A stretch of 41,077 nucleotides of DNA from an uncultured Streptococcus sp. Its GTDB lineage: Bacteria; Bacillota; Bacilli; Lactobacillales; Streptococcaceae. The notes beneath the pieces are model-generated. The model did no database searches, was not told the DNA's origin, and was given only the letters and a program-made list of their open reading frames with translations. A program made the position numbers and the translations under genes. The DNA is taken from positions 1-41,077 of the forward strand of contig CAMBAD010000012.1 of assembly GCA_945864085.1 (NCBI GenBank). The letters are read 5' to 3'. Shown here piece after piece: positions 31,448 to 41,077 of this stretch. Every line of letters begins with the position of its first letter. Position 1 is the first letter of the stretch.

Positions 31448-32935
31448 TTATTTCAAGAGGCCACGCTCGCGGTACCAAACATCTGGCGTCCAGATCCATT
31501 GTTTACCATAGCTGGCAAGCAAATCAAAGGCTGCGTCAGGCCCCATGGTTCCTGCTGGGTAGGTATGAAGTGGGACCTGATTGGTCTTCCACAGGTCAAC
31601 CACACGGTCAATCAGGCTCCAACTAGCCTTGACTTCCTCCCAATGACTGAAGTTGGTCGAGTCACCATTGAGTACATCAAAGAAGAGTTTTTCATAGGCC
31701 TCAGGTGAGTTTCCAAGGGCTGTTGCATTGTGGCGGAAGTTGAGTTTGGCTGGTGTCAGGGCAAAATGCGAACCGACTTCCTTGCCATTGATTGTCAGAG
31801 CAAAGCCTTCTGTTGGTTGGATATAAATGGTCAAGACATTGGCTTCGGATGGCTCTCCGAAAATATCCTCAGCATGCTTGAAGGTGATGGTAACGCGAGT
31901 ACCTTTTTCAGTCAGACGTTTACCTGTGCGGAAGAAAAATGGCACATCACGGAAACGGTCGGTATCAACAAAGAAGACGCCACCAGCAAAGGTCTCAGTC
32001 TGAGAATGCTCCGCAATGTTTGGCTCGTCAAGATAGGAGACATAGTCCTTCCCATTAATGGTTCCTGCCAAATATTGTCCACGGATAAAGTTGCGCTTCA
32101 GTTCCTCGTTTGTCTGCTGTCTCAGGCTTTGAAAGACCTTAATCTTTTCAGCACGCACATCCTGTTCTTTGAAACTAGCTGGCTTGTCCATGGCTAGCAG
32201 AGAAAGAACCTGCAGAGCGTGGTTTTGGACCATATCTTTTAACGCACCTGAATGATCATAGTAACCACCACGATCTTCAACCCCGATAGATTCAGCAAAG
32301 GTAATCTGAACATTGTCAATAAAATCACGGTTCCATATATGCTCAAAGATAATATTGGCAAAACGAACAGCAAAAATATTTTGCACCATTTCCTTGCCTA
32401 AATAGTGGTCAATGCGGTAAATCTGGTCTTCCTCAAAGGTCTCTGCCAACTCAGCATTGAGCTTTTCAGCAGTTTCCAGACTGGTTCCAAAGGGTTTTTC
32501 GATAATCAGACGCTCAAAGCCTTGTCCGTCAACAATTTTCTCAGATTTGAGGTGCTTGGCAATGGTTCCGAAAAATTCTGGCGCCATAGACAGGAAGAAG
32601 ACCTTATTATGCTGGGTATCGTATTGTTGACCCAGTTGATCCTGCAATTTTCGCAGAGCAACATAATGTTCTGTATCGTTGACATCATGACTTTGGTAAT
32701 AGAAATGACTGGCAAATTCATGAGCCTGGCGAGGGGTATCAGGAAGATCTTCCAGGGATTCAATGACAATAGACTCAAAATATTCCTTTGTCCATGGACG
32801 ACGAGCAGTCCCGATAACAGCAAAATTTTCAGCTAAGTGTCCAGCCTTATACAGGCGGAAAAGCGATGGGTAGAGTTTGCGTTTGGCAAGGTCTCCACTA
32901 GCACCAAAAATGGTAAATAATACATGTGATGACAT
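31448..32935 (-). CDS. zwf: Glucose-6-phosphate dehydrogenase
   Basis: The 495-residue enzyme oxidises glucose-6-phosphate with NADP+, opening the oxidative pentose phosphate path. Visible are the coenzyme motif FGASGDLAKRKLYPSLF and the substrate-binding RIDHYLGKE. The conserved IIEKPFG and EDRGGYYDHSGALKDMVQNH stretches (in parts) and the tail TYPAGTMGPDAAFDLL are also present. The start at 32935 (MSSHVLFTIF) is set by homology and a GGA eight bases upstream; the ATG two codons earlier is too close to that site. An extended -10 lies at 32968-32976. NADPH from this enzyme would feed Gor, encoded elsewhere in the window. Confidence 0.95.
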   Translation of the reverse strand: MSSHVLFTIFGASGDLAKRKLYPSLFRLYKAGHLAENFAVIGTARRPWTKEYFESIVIESLEDLPDTPRQAHEFASHFYYQSHDVNDTEHYVALRKLQDQLGQQYDTQHNKVFFLSMAPEFFGTIAKHLKSEKIVDGQGFERLIIEKPFGTSLETAEKLNAELAETFEEDQIYRIDHYLGKEMVQNIFAVRFANIIFEHIWNRDFIDNVQITFAESIGVEDRGGYYDHSGALKDMVQNHALQVLSLLAMDKPASFKEQDVRAEKIKVFQSLRQQTNEELKRNFIRGQYLAGTINGKDYVSYLDEPNIAEHSQTETFAGGVFFVDTDRFRDVPFFFRTGKRLTEKGTRVTITFKHAEDIFGEPSEANVLTIYIQPTEGFALTINGKEVGSHFALTPAKLNFRHNATALGNSPEAYEKLFFDVLNGDSTNFSHWEEVKASWSLIDRVVDLWKTNQVPLHTYPAGTMGPDAAFDLLASYGKQWIWTPDVWYRERGLLK

Positions 32936-32967
32936 AAACATTTTCCAATCTGTGAGATATAAAAACT

Positions 32968-32976
32968 ATTATAGCA
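32968..32976 (-). promoter_or_regulatory. Extended -10 of zwf
   Basis: On the - strand TGC-TATAAT (32976-32968) lies 32 bp before the zwf start; no clear -35. Confidence 0.55.
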
Positions 32977-33021
32977 TAAATTGTCAGAAAATTTGCTTTT
33001 TAGCTACGAATTATTAGAAAA

Positions 33022-33035
33022 TCTGCCTAGGCAGA
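33022..33035 (-). terminator. Possible terminator of the 45-residue gene
   Basis: TCTGCCTAGGCAGA is fully self-complementary and can fold as a 5-bp stem with a CTAG loop; on the - strand it is followed by TTTTCT. It lies 14 bp past the small gene's stop. Confidence 0.4.
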
Positions 33036-33049
33036 CAAGAAGAGAGGCC

Positions 33050-33187
33050 TTATTTGTCCTCCTTGTGGGCCTCTGTCTCAGGATTGGAGTTTGGGTCTGG
33101 AAATTCCACCTCTTCCAATTTTTCAAAGGAAGCAAATGCTTCCAGCATTTTTTCTAAATCATCTTGTCGCTTGTATGTTACAGCCAT
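33050..33187 (-). CDS. Small conserved-looking protein, 45 aa
   Basis: The frame encodes MAVTYKRQDDLEKMLEAFAS, then an acidic tail (FEKLEEVEFPDPNSNPETEA and HKEDK), with no stop and a charged-helix-then-tail character. Evidence that it is real: an excellent ribosome binding site (TTTGGAGG, six bases before the ATG), a TATAAT box on the same strand at 33221-33216, and a terminator-like hairpin after the stop. I have an impression of similar short proteins in other streptococci but cannot name a family. It is divergent from ligA. Confidence 0.7.
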   Translation of the reverse strand: MAVTYKRQDDLEKMLEAFASFEKLEEVEFPDPNSNPETEAHKEDK

Positions 33188-33265
33188 GTGGCACCTCCAA
33201 AGATTCTATATCCCCATTATACCTTTTTCACTGAAAATTATCTAAAGGAATCTGTCTCAAAATGA

Positions 33266-35269
<2,004 letters not shown>

Positions 35270-35280
35270 GGGTGAGACGT

Positions 35281-36309
35281 ATGGAAACAAAAAAACGTGC
35301 GAGATTGATCTACAATCCGACCTCTGGTCAAGAAATCATGAAGAAAAATGTGGCTGAAGTTCTGAGTATTTTAGAAGGATTTGGCTATGAAACATCCGCT
35401 TTCCAAACCACTCCAGACAAGGACTCCGCAAAGAACGAAGCCAGATGAGCAGCCCTTGCAGGCTTTGACCTGCTTGTGGCGGCAGGCGGAGACGGAACAA
35501 TCAACGAGGTAGTCAATGGGATTGCTCCGCTTGAAAAACGGCCCAAGATGGCCATTATACCGACAGGGACGACCAATGATTATGCGCGTGCTTTAAAAGT
35601 TCCGCGGGGAAATCCTATAGAGGCTGCCAAGCTGATTGGGAAACAGCAGACTGTATTGATGGACATCGGCCTGGTCAAGAATAAGAAAAATGGCCTCGAT
35701 CAGCAACATTACTTCATCAATATCGCTGCGGCTGGAACCCTGACGGAGCTAACCTACAGTGTTCCAAGTCAGCTCAAGACCATGTTTGGTTACTTGGCCT
35801 ATGTAGTAAAAGGGGCAGAATTGTTGCCGCAGGTCCAATTTACACCTGTCCGTGTTTACCATGACCAAGGGATTTTTGAAGGGTCTGTCTCCATGATTTT
35901 CGTTGCCCTGACCAATTCGATTGGAGGATTTGAGCAAATTGTACCAGACGCCAAGCTGGATGATGGTAATTTTACGCTCCTGATGGTCAAAACAGGAAAT
36001 CTTTTTGAAATTTTGCATCTGATTGGTCAAGTGCTAGATGGCGGAAAGCATATTGAGAGCGATTTAATCGAATACATCAAGACAAAGAGTTTATCGATTG
36101 AAAATTTACAGTCAGACAATCGCTTATTGCTCAATCTGGATGGTGAATTTGGCGGAGAAGCCCCTGCTCGTCTCTACAATCTTTCCAATCACATAGAATT
36201 TTTTGCAGATACAGATCTCGTATCAGAGACAGCCATCACGCTGGACACAGAACAGCTCAATCGCGAAAACATGGCCAAACGATTTATCGAAGAAACCCAG
36301 TTATTTTAA
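35281..36309 (+). pseudogene. dgkB: Diacylglycerol kinase (DgkB-like lipid kinase) with in-frame TGA at codon 56
   Basis: The frame reads 343 codons from ATG 35281 to TAA at 36307-36309 but codon 56 (35446-35448) is TGA. Before it, RARLIYNPTSGQE is the normal N-terminus; directly after it, AALAGFDLLVAAGGDGTINE carries the ATP-binding GGDGT motif and the rest of the kinase is intact (PTGTTNDYARAL, MDIGLV, LLNLDGEFGGE). A CGA-to-TGA change would explain the stop, since Arg is usual here. No good start with a ribosome binding site lies after the stop before GGDGT. The enzyme normally recycles diacylglycerol from lipoteichoic acid synthesis. Sequencing error or read-through are alternatives. Confidence 0.8.
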
Positions 36310-36326
36310 TGAGAGTATTAAATAGG

Positions 36327-36354
36327 AAAAGAGAGCAAAATCAGCTCTTTTTTC
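36327..36354 (+). terminator. Terminator after the dgkB pseudogene
   Basis: A 9-bp stem with one G-T pair (AAAGAGAGC with GCTCTTTTT) and a 7-nt loop runs into T-residues, closing the ligA-dgkB unit ahead of the atp operon. Confidence 0.8.
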
Positions 36355-36462
36355 TTTTGGATAAATATAGAATATAGCGCTTCCATTCGCTGTATTTCCT
36401 TGACAAACGCATATAATAGGAGTATGCTTACATGGTATAAAAATTTTAAAGGAGAATTCGTT

Positions 36463-36663
36463 ATGAGTTTAGGCGCATTGGCCCTTGGGTTGGCCTGTCT
36501 TGGTGTAAGTATCGGTGAGGGGATCTTGGTGGCTTCATACCTTAGTTCAACCGCTCGCCAACCAGAACTGCAAAGCAAATTGATGGCAGGTGTTTTCTTG
36601 GGTGTAGCCTTTATCGAAGGTACATTCTTCGTAACCTTAGCTATGACATTTGTCTTGAAATAA
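36463..36663 (+). CDS. atpE: ATP synthase F0 subunit c
   Basis: The 66-residue hairpin membrane protein has two helices joined by the polar loop ARQPE (31-35). The proton-carrying acid is Glu52 in the second helix (GVAFIEGTFFVTL). It forms the rotor ring. AAAGGAG precedes the ATG at 36463. As usual in streptococci the c gene comes first in the operon. A TTGACA at 36400 and a TATAAT at 36412 are too close together to pair; TGG-TATAAA at 36433-36441 is the best -10 candidate. Confidence 0.95.
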   Translation: MSLGALALGLACLGVSIGEGILVASYLSSTARQPELQSKLMAGVFLGVAFIEGTFFVTLAMTFVLK

Positions 36664-36685
36664 TCGAGAATTGAGAAATAGAAAA

Positions 36686-36698
36686 GGAGGAAACCTCC
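36686..36698 (+). promoter_or_regulatory. Ribosome binding site of atpB inside a small hairpin
   Basis: GGAGG (36686-36690) and CCTCC (36694-36698) form a perfect 5-bp stem with loop AAA. The Shine-Dalgarno core is thus paired with the bases just before the TTG start at 36700, which should hold back initiation. Confidence 0.65.
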
Positions 36699-36699
36699 A

Positions 36700-37416
36700 T
36701 TGGAAGAACATTTAAGTCCGACCCTTACCCTTGGTCCTGTAACCTTTGACCTGACCATGGTACTGGTTTCTGTCGTTACCATTTCCATAATTTTCTTGCT
36801 CGTTTTCTGGGCTAGCCGTCGGATGACGCTGAAACCCAAAGGAAAACAAAATGTCTTAGAGTATTTCTACGAATTGACCATCAATTTTACCAAGGGAAAT
36901 CTAGGTGATGAAGAGGCAAAACGCTATTCGCTCTTCTTCTTTACGGTGTTTACCTTTCTATTGATAGCCAACAATCTGGGTCTGATGACCAAGTTGGAAA
37001 CAGCAGAAGGCTACAATTTGTGGACTTCTCCGACAGCTAATATGGCCTACGATTTTGGTCTTGCGGGAATTGCCATTCTTTTCTGCCATATTGAGGGAAT
37101 CCGCCGTCGTGGCTTGAAAGAATATCTAAAATCCTTTGTGACCCCCTGGGCCATGACACCGATGAACATCTTGGAAGAAGTGACAAACCTTGTATCACTG
37201 GCGCTTCGTTTGTATGGTAATATCTATGCTGGAGAAGTGCTTGTTTCTCTCCTTCTCCAGCTGTCCCAACAAAGTACATTTGCTTACCCGATTGCTTTTG
37301 CCCTGAATATCGTTTGGACAGCTTTCTCTGTCTTCATTTCGTGTTTGCAGGGTTATGTCTTTATTATGTTGGTATCCATGTACTTAAGCAAAAAAATCCA
37401 CGGACATGGTGAGTAA
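36700..37416 (+). CDS. atpB: ATP synthase F0 subunit a
   Basis: The 238-residue membrane protein forms the proton half-channels. Five helices are visible and the essential Arg lies in [12 protein letters not shown]; the last helix region contains [14 protein letters not shown]. The start is TTG; the next ATG would cut into the first helix. The ribosome binding site lies in a small hairpin, which may lower its translation relative to the multi-copy c subunit. The gap after atpE is 36 bp. Confidence 0.95.
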   Translation: MEEHLSPTLTLGPVTFDLTMVLVSVVTISIIFLLVFWASRRMTLKPKGKQNVLEYFYELTINFTKGNLGDEEAKRYSLFFFTVFTFLLIANNLGLMTKLETAEGYNLWTSPTANMAYDFGLAGIAILFCHIEGIRRRGLKEYLKSFVTPWAMTPMNILEEVTNLVSLALRLYGNIYAGEVLVSLLLQLSQQSTFAYPIAFALNIVWTAFSVFISCLQGYVFIMLVSMYLSKKIHGHGE

Positions 37417-37433
37417 GAAAGGGAAGAGAAAAG

Positions 37434-37940
37434 ATGGGAACTTTTATTACAATGCAATCTAGTACAATACTTGGGAATTTTATCCTCGTAACAGCCTCCT
37501 TTGCTATCCTGATAGTCTTGATTCGTGTCTTTGCATGGAATAAGATTACAGCCATATTCGAAGAGCGGGCCAATAAGATTGCAAGCGAAATTGATGCGGC
37601 TGAAGAAAAGCTGACTGTAGCGTCAAACCTTGTCAAACAGCGTGAAGACGAGTTGGCTGCAGGCCGTATCGAAGGACAAAAAATTATTCAAGAAGCGGTT
37701 GAGCGTGCCAAATTGGAGAAAAAACGCATTCTTGAGCAGGCTGATGACGAAATTCAAGGGCTGAAGAAGAAGGCAAAACTGGAAATCGAAGCTGAAAAGC
37801 GTGAGGCGCAAGAAAATTTGCGTGTTCAGGTTGCCGAGTTAGCGGTAGATTTGGCTGGGAAAATCATCTTAGAAGATTTGGACCAGGCTGCCCACAGTGC
37901 CTTGATTGATCGCTATTTGGATAAATTAGGAGACAAGTAG
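37434..37940 (+). CDS. atpF: ATP synthase F0 subunit b
   Basis: The 168-residue stator subunit has one N-terminal membrane helix (about residues 14-34) followed by a long charged coiled coil (35-150) that reaches to F1. A weak AGAGAAAAG site precedes the ATG at 37434; a second ATG six codons on is possible. It abuts atpH directly. Confidence 0.94.
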   Translation: MGTFITMQSSTILGNFILVTASFAILIVLIRVFAWNKITAIFEERANKIASEIDAAEEKLTVASNLVKQREDELAAGRIEGQKIIQEAVERAKLEKKRILEQADDEIQGLKKKAKLEIEAEKREAQENLRVQVAELAVDLAGKIILEDLDQAAHSALIDRYLDKLGDK

Positions 37941-38474
37941 ATGAACGCTAGAGAAAATGCCCTGGTGCAAAAATATGCTCTATCATTTGTTGAAAAGGTT
38001 AGTGATCATGCAGATATTTGGGATATTTATGACCAAATTTCAGATATGATTGCTATTATCCATGATAGCAAGCTCAACCGTATCCTATTATCAGCAACAG
38101 TATCGAGGGATGAAAAGGCAGACTTTGTCCGAACCGTTCGTCAGTCAAATTTTTGGCAAATCAACGATTTGATTGAAGATATTCTTCGTGATGGTCGGGC
38201 AGACTTGTTGTTAGATATTCTTGAGCGTGTTCAATTTTATATTAGCAAAGATAAGAATGAATTTGAGGCTCATGTGGTCTCGGTTTATCCTTTGACAGAA
38301 TCTCAAAAAGAGCGGCTCCGTCGCTTGGTCGAAAAACGTTTCTCTCTGCGTGTGCACAATATCGTTGAGGAATTGGATCCGTCTCTCTTGGGTGGCTTTA
38401 TTGTGACAGTTAATCACAAGGTAATTGATGCAAGCGTTCGGACACAGTTGAAGGACGTTAGAAACAAACTTTAG
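37941..38474 (+). CDS. atpH: ATP synthase F1 subunit delta
   Basis: The 177-residue subunit links the b stalk to the alpha3beta3 head. The N-terminal helical bundle (to about 105) is followed by a C-terminal domain with [20 protein letters not shown] (in parts) and the signature [26 protein letters not shown] (in parts). The start directly follows the atpF stop, with AGGAGA inside atpF as the ribosome binding site. Confidence 0.95.
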   Translation: MNARENALVQKYALSFVEKVSDHADIWDIYDQISDMIAIIHDSKLNRILLSATVSRDEKADFVRTVRQSNFWQINDLIEDILRDGRADLLLDILERVQFYISKDKNEFEAHVVSVYPLTESQKERLRRLVEKRFSLRVHNIVEELDPSLLGGFIVTVNHKVIDASVRTQLKDVRNKL

Positions 38475-38495
38475 AAAATAGAAAGTGGTGTTCTT

Positions 38496-40001
38496 TTGGT
38501 GATAAATGCACAAGAAATTAGCGCTTTACTAAAACAACAAATAGCAGGTTTTCAGCCCGACTTTGACTATACAGAGACTGGTGTCGTAACCTATATCGGT
38601 GATGGTATCGCCCGTGCGCAAGGTCTTGACAATGCCATGAGTGGTGAGCTTCTGGTCTTTGAAAATGGCACTATTGGTATGGCTCAAAACTTGGAAACCA
38701 ACGATGTTGGTATTATCATTCTTGGGGAATTTACAGATATTCGTGAAGGGTCAGTCGTTCGTCGGACTGGAAAAATCATGGAAGTCCCAGTTGGTTCGGC
38801 CCTGATTGGTCGTGTTATCAATCCGCTTGGTCAACCCGTAGATGGTCTTGGTGATATTCGGACCATAAAAACGCGTCCAATTGAATATCCAGCACCAGGA
38901 GTTATGCAGCGGAAGTCTGTTAATGAGCCGCTTCAAACAGGTCTCAAAGCCATCGACGCTTTGGTTCCAATCGGTCGTGGTCAGCGGGAATTGATTATCG
39001 GTGACCGTCAGACTGGTAAGACATCTGTTGCTATCGACGCCATTCTCAACCAAAAAGGTCAGGATATGATTTGTATCTACGTGGCCATTGGTCAGAAGGA
39101 GTCAACAGTGCGGACGCAGGTGGAAACCCTTCGTCAGTATGGTGCTTTGGATTATACCATCGTGGTGACAGCTTCGGCTTCTCAACCTTCTCCCTTGCTC
39201 TTCCTTGCTCCTTATGCGGGTGTGGCAATGGCAGAGGAGTTTATGTATGAAGGCAAGCACGTTTTGATTGTCTATGATGATTTGTCAAAACAAGCGGTAG
39301 CTTATCGTGAATTGTCGCTCTTGCTTCGTCGTCCTCCAGGTCGTGAAGCTTATCCAGGTGATGTCTTCTACTTACACAGTCGCTTACTCGAGCGGTCTGC
39401 CAAGGTTTTTGATGAGTTAGGTGGTGGCTCGATTACCGCTCTGCCATTTATTGAAACGCAGGCAGGGGATATCTCGGCCTATATCGCAACCAACGTGATT
39501 TCGATTACAGACGGGCAAATCTTCTTGAAGGATGATTTGTTCAACTCAGGGATTCGTCCAGCTATTGACGCAGGTTCTTCAGTATCTCGTGTTGGTGGTT
39601 CGGCGCAAATCAAGGCCATGAAAAAGGTTGCTGGTACCCTCCGTATCGACTTGGCTTCCTATCGTGAGCTTGAGGCCTTTACGCAATTTGGTTCTGATTT
39701 GGATGCGGCGACTCAGGCAAAACTCAACCGTGGACGTCGGACAGTGGAAGTGCTCAAACAGCCCTTGCATAAGCCACTTCCAGTTGAGAAGCAGGTCTTG
39801 ATTCTCTACGCTTTGACCAATGGTTTCTTGGATTCAGTGCCGATTGGAGATATTTTGACCTTTGAGGAAGAGTTGTATGCTTACTTTGATTTGCACTATG
39901 ACAATCTTTTAGATACGATTCGTACAACAAAAGATTTACCAGACACAGATGACTTGAATGCAGCTATTCAAGCTTTCAAAGACCAGTCTGTCTTTAAGTA
40001 A
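38496..40001 (+). CDS. atpA: ATP synthase F1 subunit alpha
   Basis: The 501-residue regulatory nucleotide-binding subunit has the P-loop [11 protein letters not shown], the [15 protein letters not shown] stretch and the alpha/beta signature [13 protein letters not shown]. No ATG is available in frame at the N-terminus. TTG (38496) or GTG (38499) must be used, after a weak AAAGTGGTG site; TTG gives the usual 501 residues. Length and motif order are normal. Confidence 0.95.
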   Translation: MVINAQEISALLKQQIAGFQPDFDYTETGVVTYIGDGIARAQGLDNAMSGELLVFENGTIGMAQNLETNDVGIIILGEFTDIREGSVVRRTGKIMEVPVGSALIGRVINPLGQPVDGLGDIRTIKTRPIEYPAPGVMQRKSVNEPLQTGLKAIDALVPIGRGQRELIIGDRQTGKTSVAIDAILNQKGQDMICIYVAIGQKESTVRTQVETLRQYGALDYTIVVTASASQPSPLLFLAPYAGVAMAEEFMYEGKHVLIVYDDLSKQAVAYRELSLLLRRPPGREAYPGDVFYLHSRLLERSAKVFDELGGGSITALPFIETQAGDISAYIATNVISITDGQIFLKDDLFNSGIRPAIDAGSSVSRVGGSAQIKAMKKVAGTLRIDLASYRELEAFTQFGSDLDAATQAKLNRGRRTVEVLKQPLHKPLPVEKQVLILYALTNGFLDSVPIGDILTFEEELYAYFDLHYDNLLDTIRTTKDLPDTDDLNAAIQAFKDQSVFK

Positions 40002-40012
40002 AGGAGTGAATG

Positions 40013-40891
40013 ATGGCAGGTTCTCTCAATGAAATCAAGTCAAAAATTGCGTCAACTAAGAAAACCAGTCAAATCACAGGTGCCATGCAGATGGTTTCGG
40101 CTTCCAAACTAGCCAAATCAGAGCAATTAGCGCAATCCTTTCAAATCTACGCCAGCAAGGTGCGTCAAATCACGACGGACCTCTTGCGCGGAGAATTGAT
40201 GGCTTCAGATACGAGCAATCCTATGCTGATTCGTCGTCCGGTTCAAAAATCTGGCTATATTGTCATCACATCTGACAGCGGTTTAAAAGGTTCGTATAAT
40301 TCCAGTATTTTGAAAGCGGTCATGGGCATGATTGAACAAGACCATGATTCAAAAGACGAGTATGAGATTATTGCCATTGGCAGTATGGGAGCTGATTTCT
40401 TCCGTGCCAGAGGTATTCAGCCAGTCTTTGAATTGCGCGGTTTGGCAGACAATCCCAGCTTTGATGAGGTTCAAAAAATCATTTCCAAGTCTGTTGAAAT
40501 GTATAAAAACGAACTCTTCGATGAGCTGTATGTCTGTTACAATCACCATGTCAATAGTCTGACCAGCCAAGTGCGTGTGCAACAAATGCTTCCTGTAGAA
40601 GATTTGGACCACAATGAAGCAGATGGCTATACAGCCACTTTTGAATTGGAGCCAAACCGTGAGGTGATTTTGGAGCAACTTTTGACGCAATATGCCGAGT
40701 CAACCATTTACGGAGCGATTCTGGATGCTAAAACTGCTGAAAATGCGGCTGGTATGACGGCCATGCAGACAGCAACGGATAATGCTAAGAATGTCATTAA
40801 CGATTTGACAATTCAATACAATAGGGCTCGTCAGGCAGCTATCACTCAGGAAATTACTGAGATTGTAGCAGGTGCCTCTGCCCTTGAGTAA
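40013..40891 (+). CDS. atpG: ATP synthase F1 subunit gamma
   Basis: The 292-residue rotor shaft has the N-terminal helix [20 protein letters not shown] with [14 protein letters not shown] Rossmann-like middle follows ([20 protein letters not shown], in parts), then the C-terminal signature [19 protein letters not shown]. Of two tandem ATGs the second (40013) is six bases after AAGGAG and preferred. The gap after atpA is 11 bp. Confidence 0.95.
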   Translation: MAGSLNEIKSKIASTKKTSQITGAMQMVSASKLAKSEQLAQSFQIYASKVRQITTDLLRGELMASDTSNPMLIRRPVQKSGYIVITSDSGLKGSYNSSILKAVMGMIEQDHDSKDEYEIIAIGSMGADFFRARGIQPVFELRGLADNPSFDEVQKIISKSVEMYKNELFDELYVCYNHHVNSLTSQVRVQQMLPVEDLDHNEADGYTATFELEPNREVILEQLLTQYAESTIYGAILDAKTAENAAGMTAMQTATDNAKNVINDLTIQYNRARQAAITQEITEIVAGASALE

Positions 40892-40910
40892 TAGAAATAG
40901 AGGAAAGAGA

Positions 40911-41077
40911 ATGAGTTCAGGCAAAATTACTCAGGTTGTCGGACCAGTTGTAGACGTTGCGTTTGCAGCAGATGATAAACTTCCTGAGATTAACAACGCA
41001 CTCGTTGTATACAAAAATGATGATTCCAAGCAAAAAGTTGTGCTTGAAGTTGCTTTGGAACTTGGTGATGGCGTTGT
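40911..41077 (+). CDS. atpD: ATP synthase F1 subunit beta, N-terminal part (cut by window edge)
   Basis: The frame starts at ATG 40911 after AGAGGAAAGAG and runs off the window after 55 codons. [19 protein letters not shown] is the N-terminal beta-barrel start of the catalytic beta subunit, followed by LVVYKND and [12 protein letters not shown]. The position after atpG is as expected; atpC should follow outside the window. Confidence 0.93.
   Translation, partial: MSSGKITQVVGPVVDVAFAADDKLPEINNALVVYKNDDSKQKVVLEVALELGDGV

Noticed and set aside
36400..36417. TTGACA and TATAAT as a promoter pair before atpE
   Set aside because: The hexamers are only 6 bp apart, far short of the 16-18 bp needed.

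Overview
The window looks like a chromosomal segment of a Streptococcus, most probably Streptococcus suis or a very close relative. The case rests on recognition of protein sequences without a database search. CiaR/CiaH, SpxA1, the two-ATPase Pst system and the c-a-b-delta-alpha-gamma-beta ATP synthase order are typically streptococcal. The order bioY, gor, then a MacAB-like ABC exporter is one I recall from S. pneumoniae. Genes are tightly packed, mostly on the + strand, and the content is core housekeeping. I see no prophage, insertion sequence, CRISPR array, tRNA or rRNA.

Layout. 1-608: end of a U32-family tRNA hydroxylation protein. 652-2019: a small repeat, a hypothetical gene, ydbC, and bioY with a probable BirA operator. 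2149-6905: gor, then a three-gene MacAB-like exporter. 7030-11698: a luciferase-like oxidoreductase, a DUF5684 membrane protein, peptidase T and a Cof-type phosphatase, with two copies of a long hairpin-rich repeat. 11811-17011: a GNAT acetyltransferase with a possible leader peptide, a broken SRPBCC gene, and a cluster of DUF2130, alpha/beta hydrolase, DUF1858, DUF438 and a membrane protein. 17065-21833: truB, ribF, spxA1, a UPF0223 gene, an inositol-monophosphatase-like gene and rsmF. 21971-26919: pstS-pstC-pstA-pstB-pstB-phoU for phosphate uptake. 27276-29847: a small secreted MPPG-repeat protein, then ciaR-ciaH. 29934-30520: third copy of the long repeat. 30732-33187: AlkD-like repair protein, zwf, and a 45-residue gene, all on the - strand. 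33311-36309: ligA and a diacylglycerol kinase gene broken by an in-frame TGA. 36463-41077: atpEBFHAG and the start of atpD.

The points most worth a second look are these. A modular repeat of about 320-590 bp is present three times in the same orientation and is built of successive hairpins with different arms. truB, ribF and ligA each have an extended -10 box 6-7 nt before the ATG and no ribosome binding site, so their mRNAs may be leaderless. An 11-bp-periodic Pho-box-like array lies upstream of pstS. One PstB has arginine in place of the H-loop histidine. Hairpins lie in the leaders of ciaR, atpB and the GNAT gene. Two otherwise good genes carry in-frame TGA codons. I found no clear new multi-gene defence or metabolic system; the repeat family is the best candidate for something undescribed.
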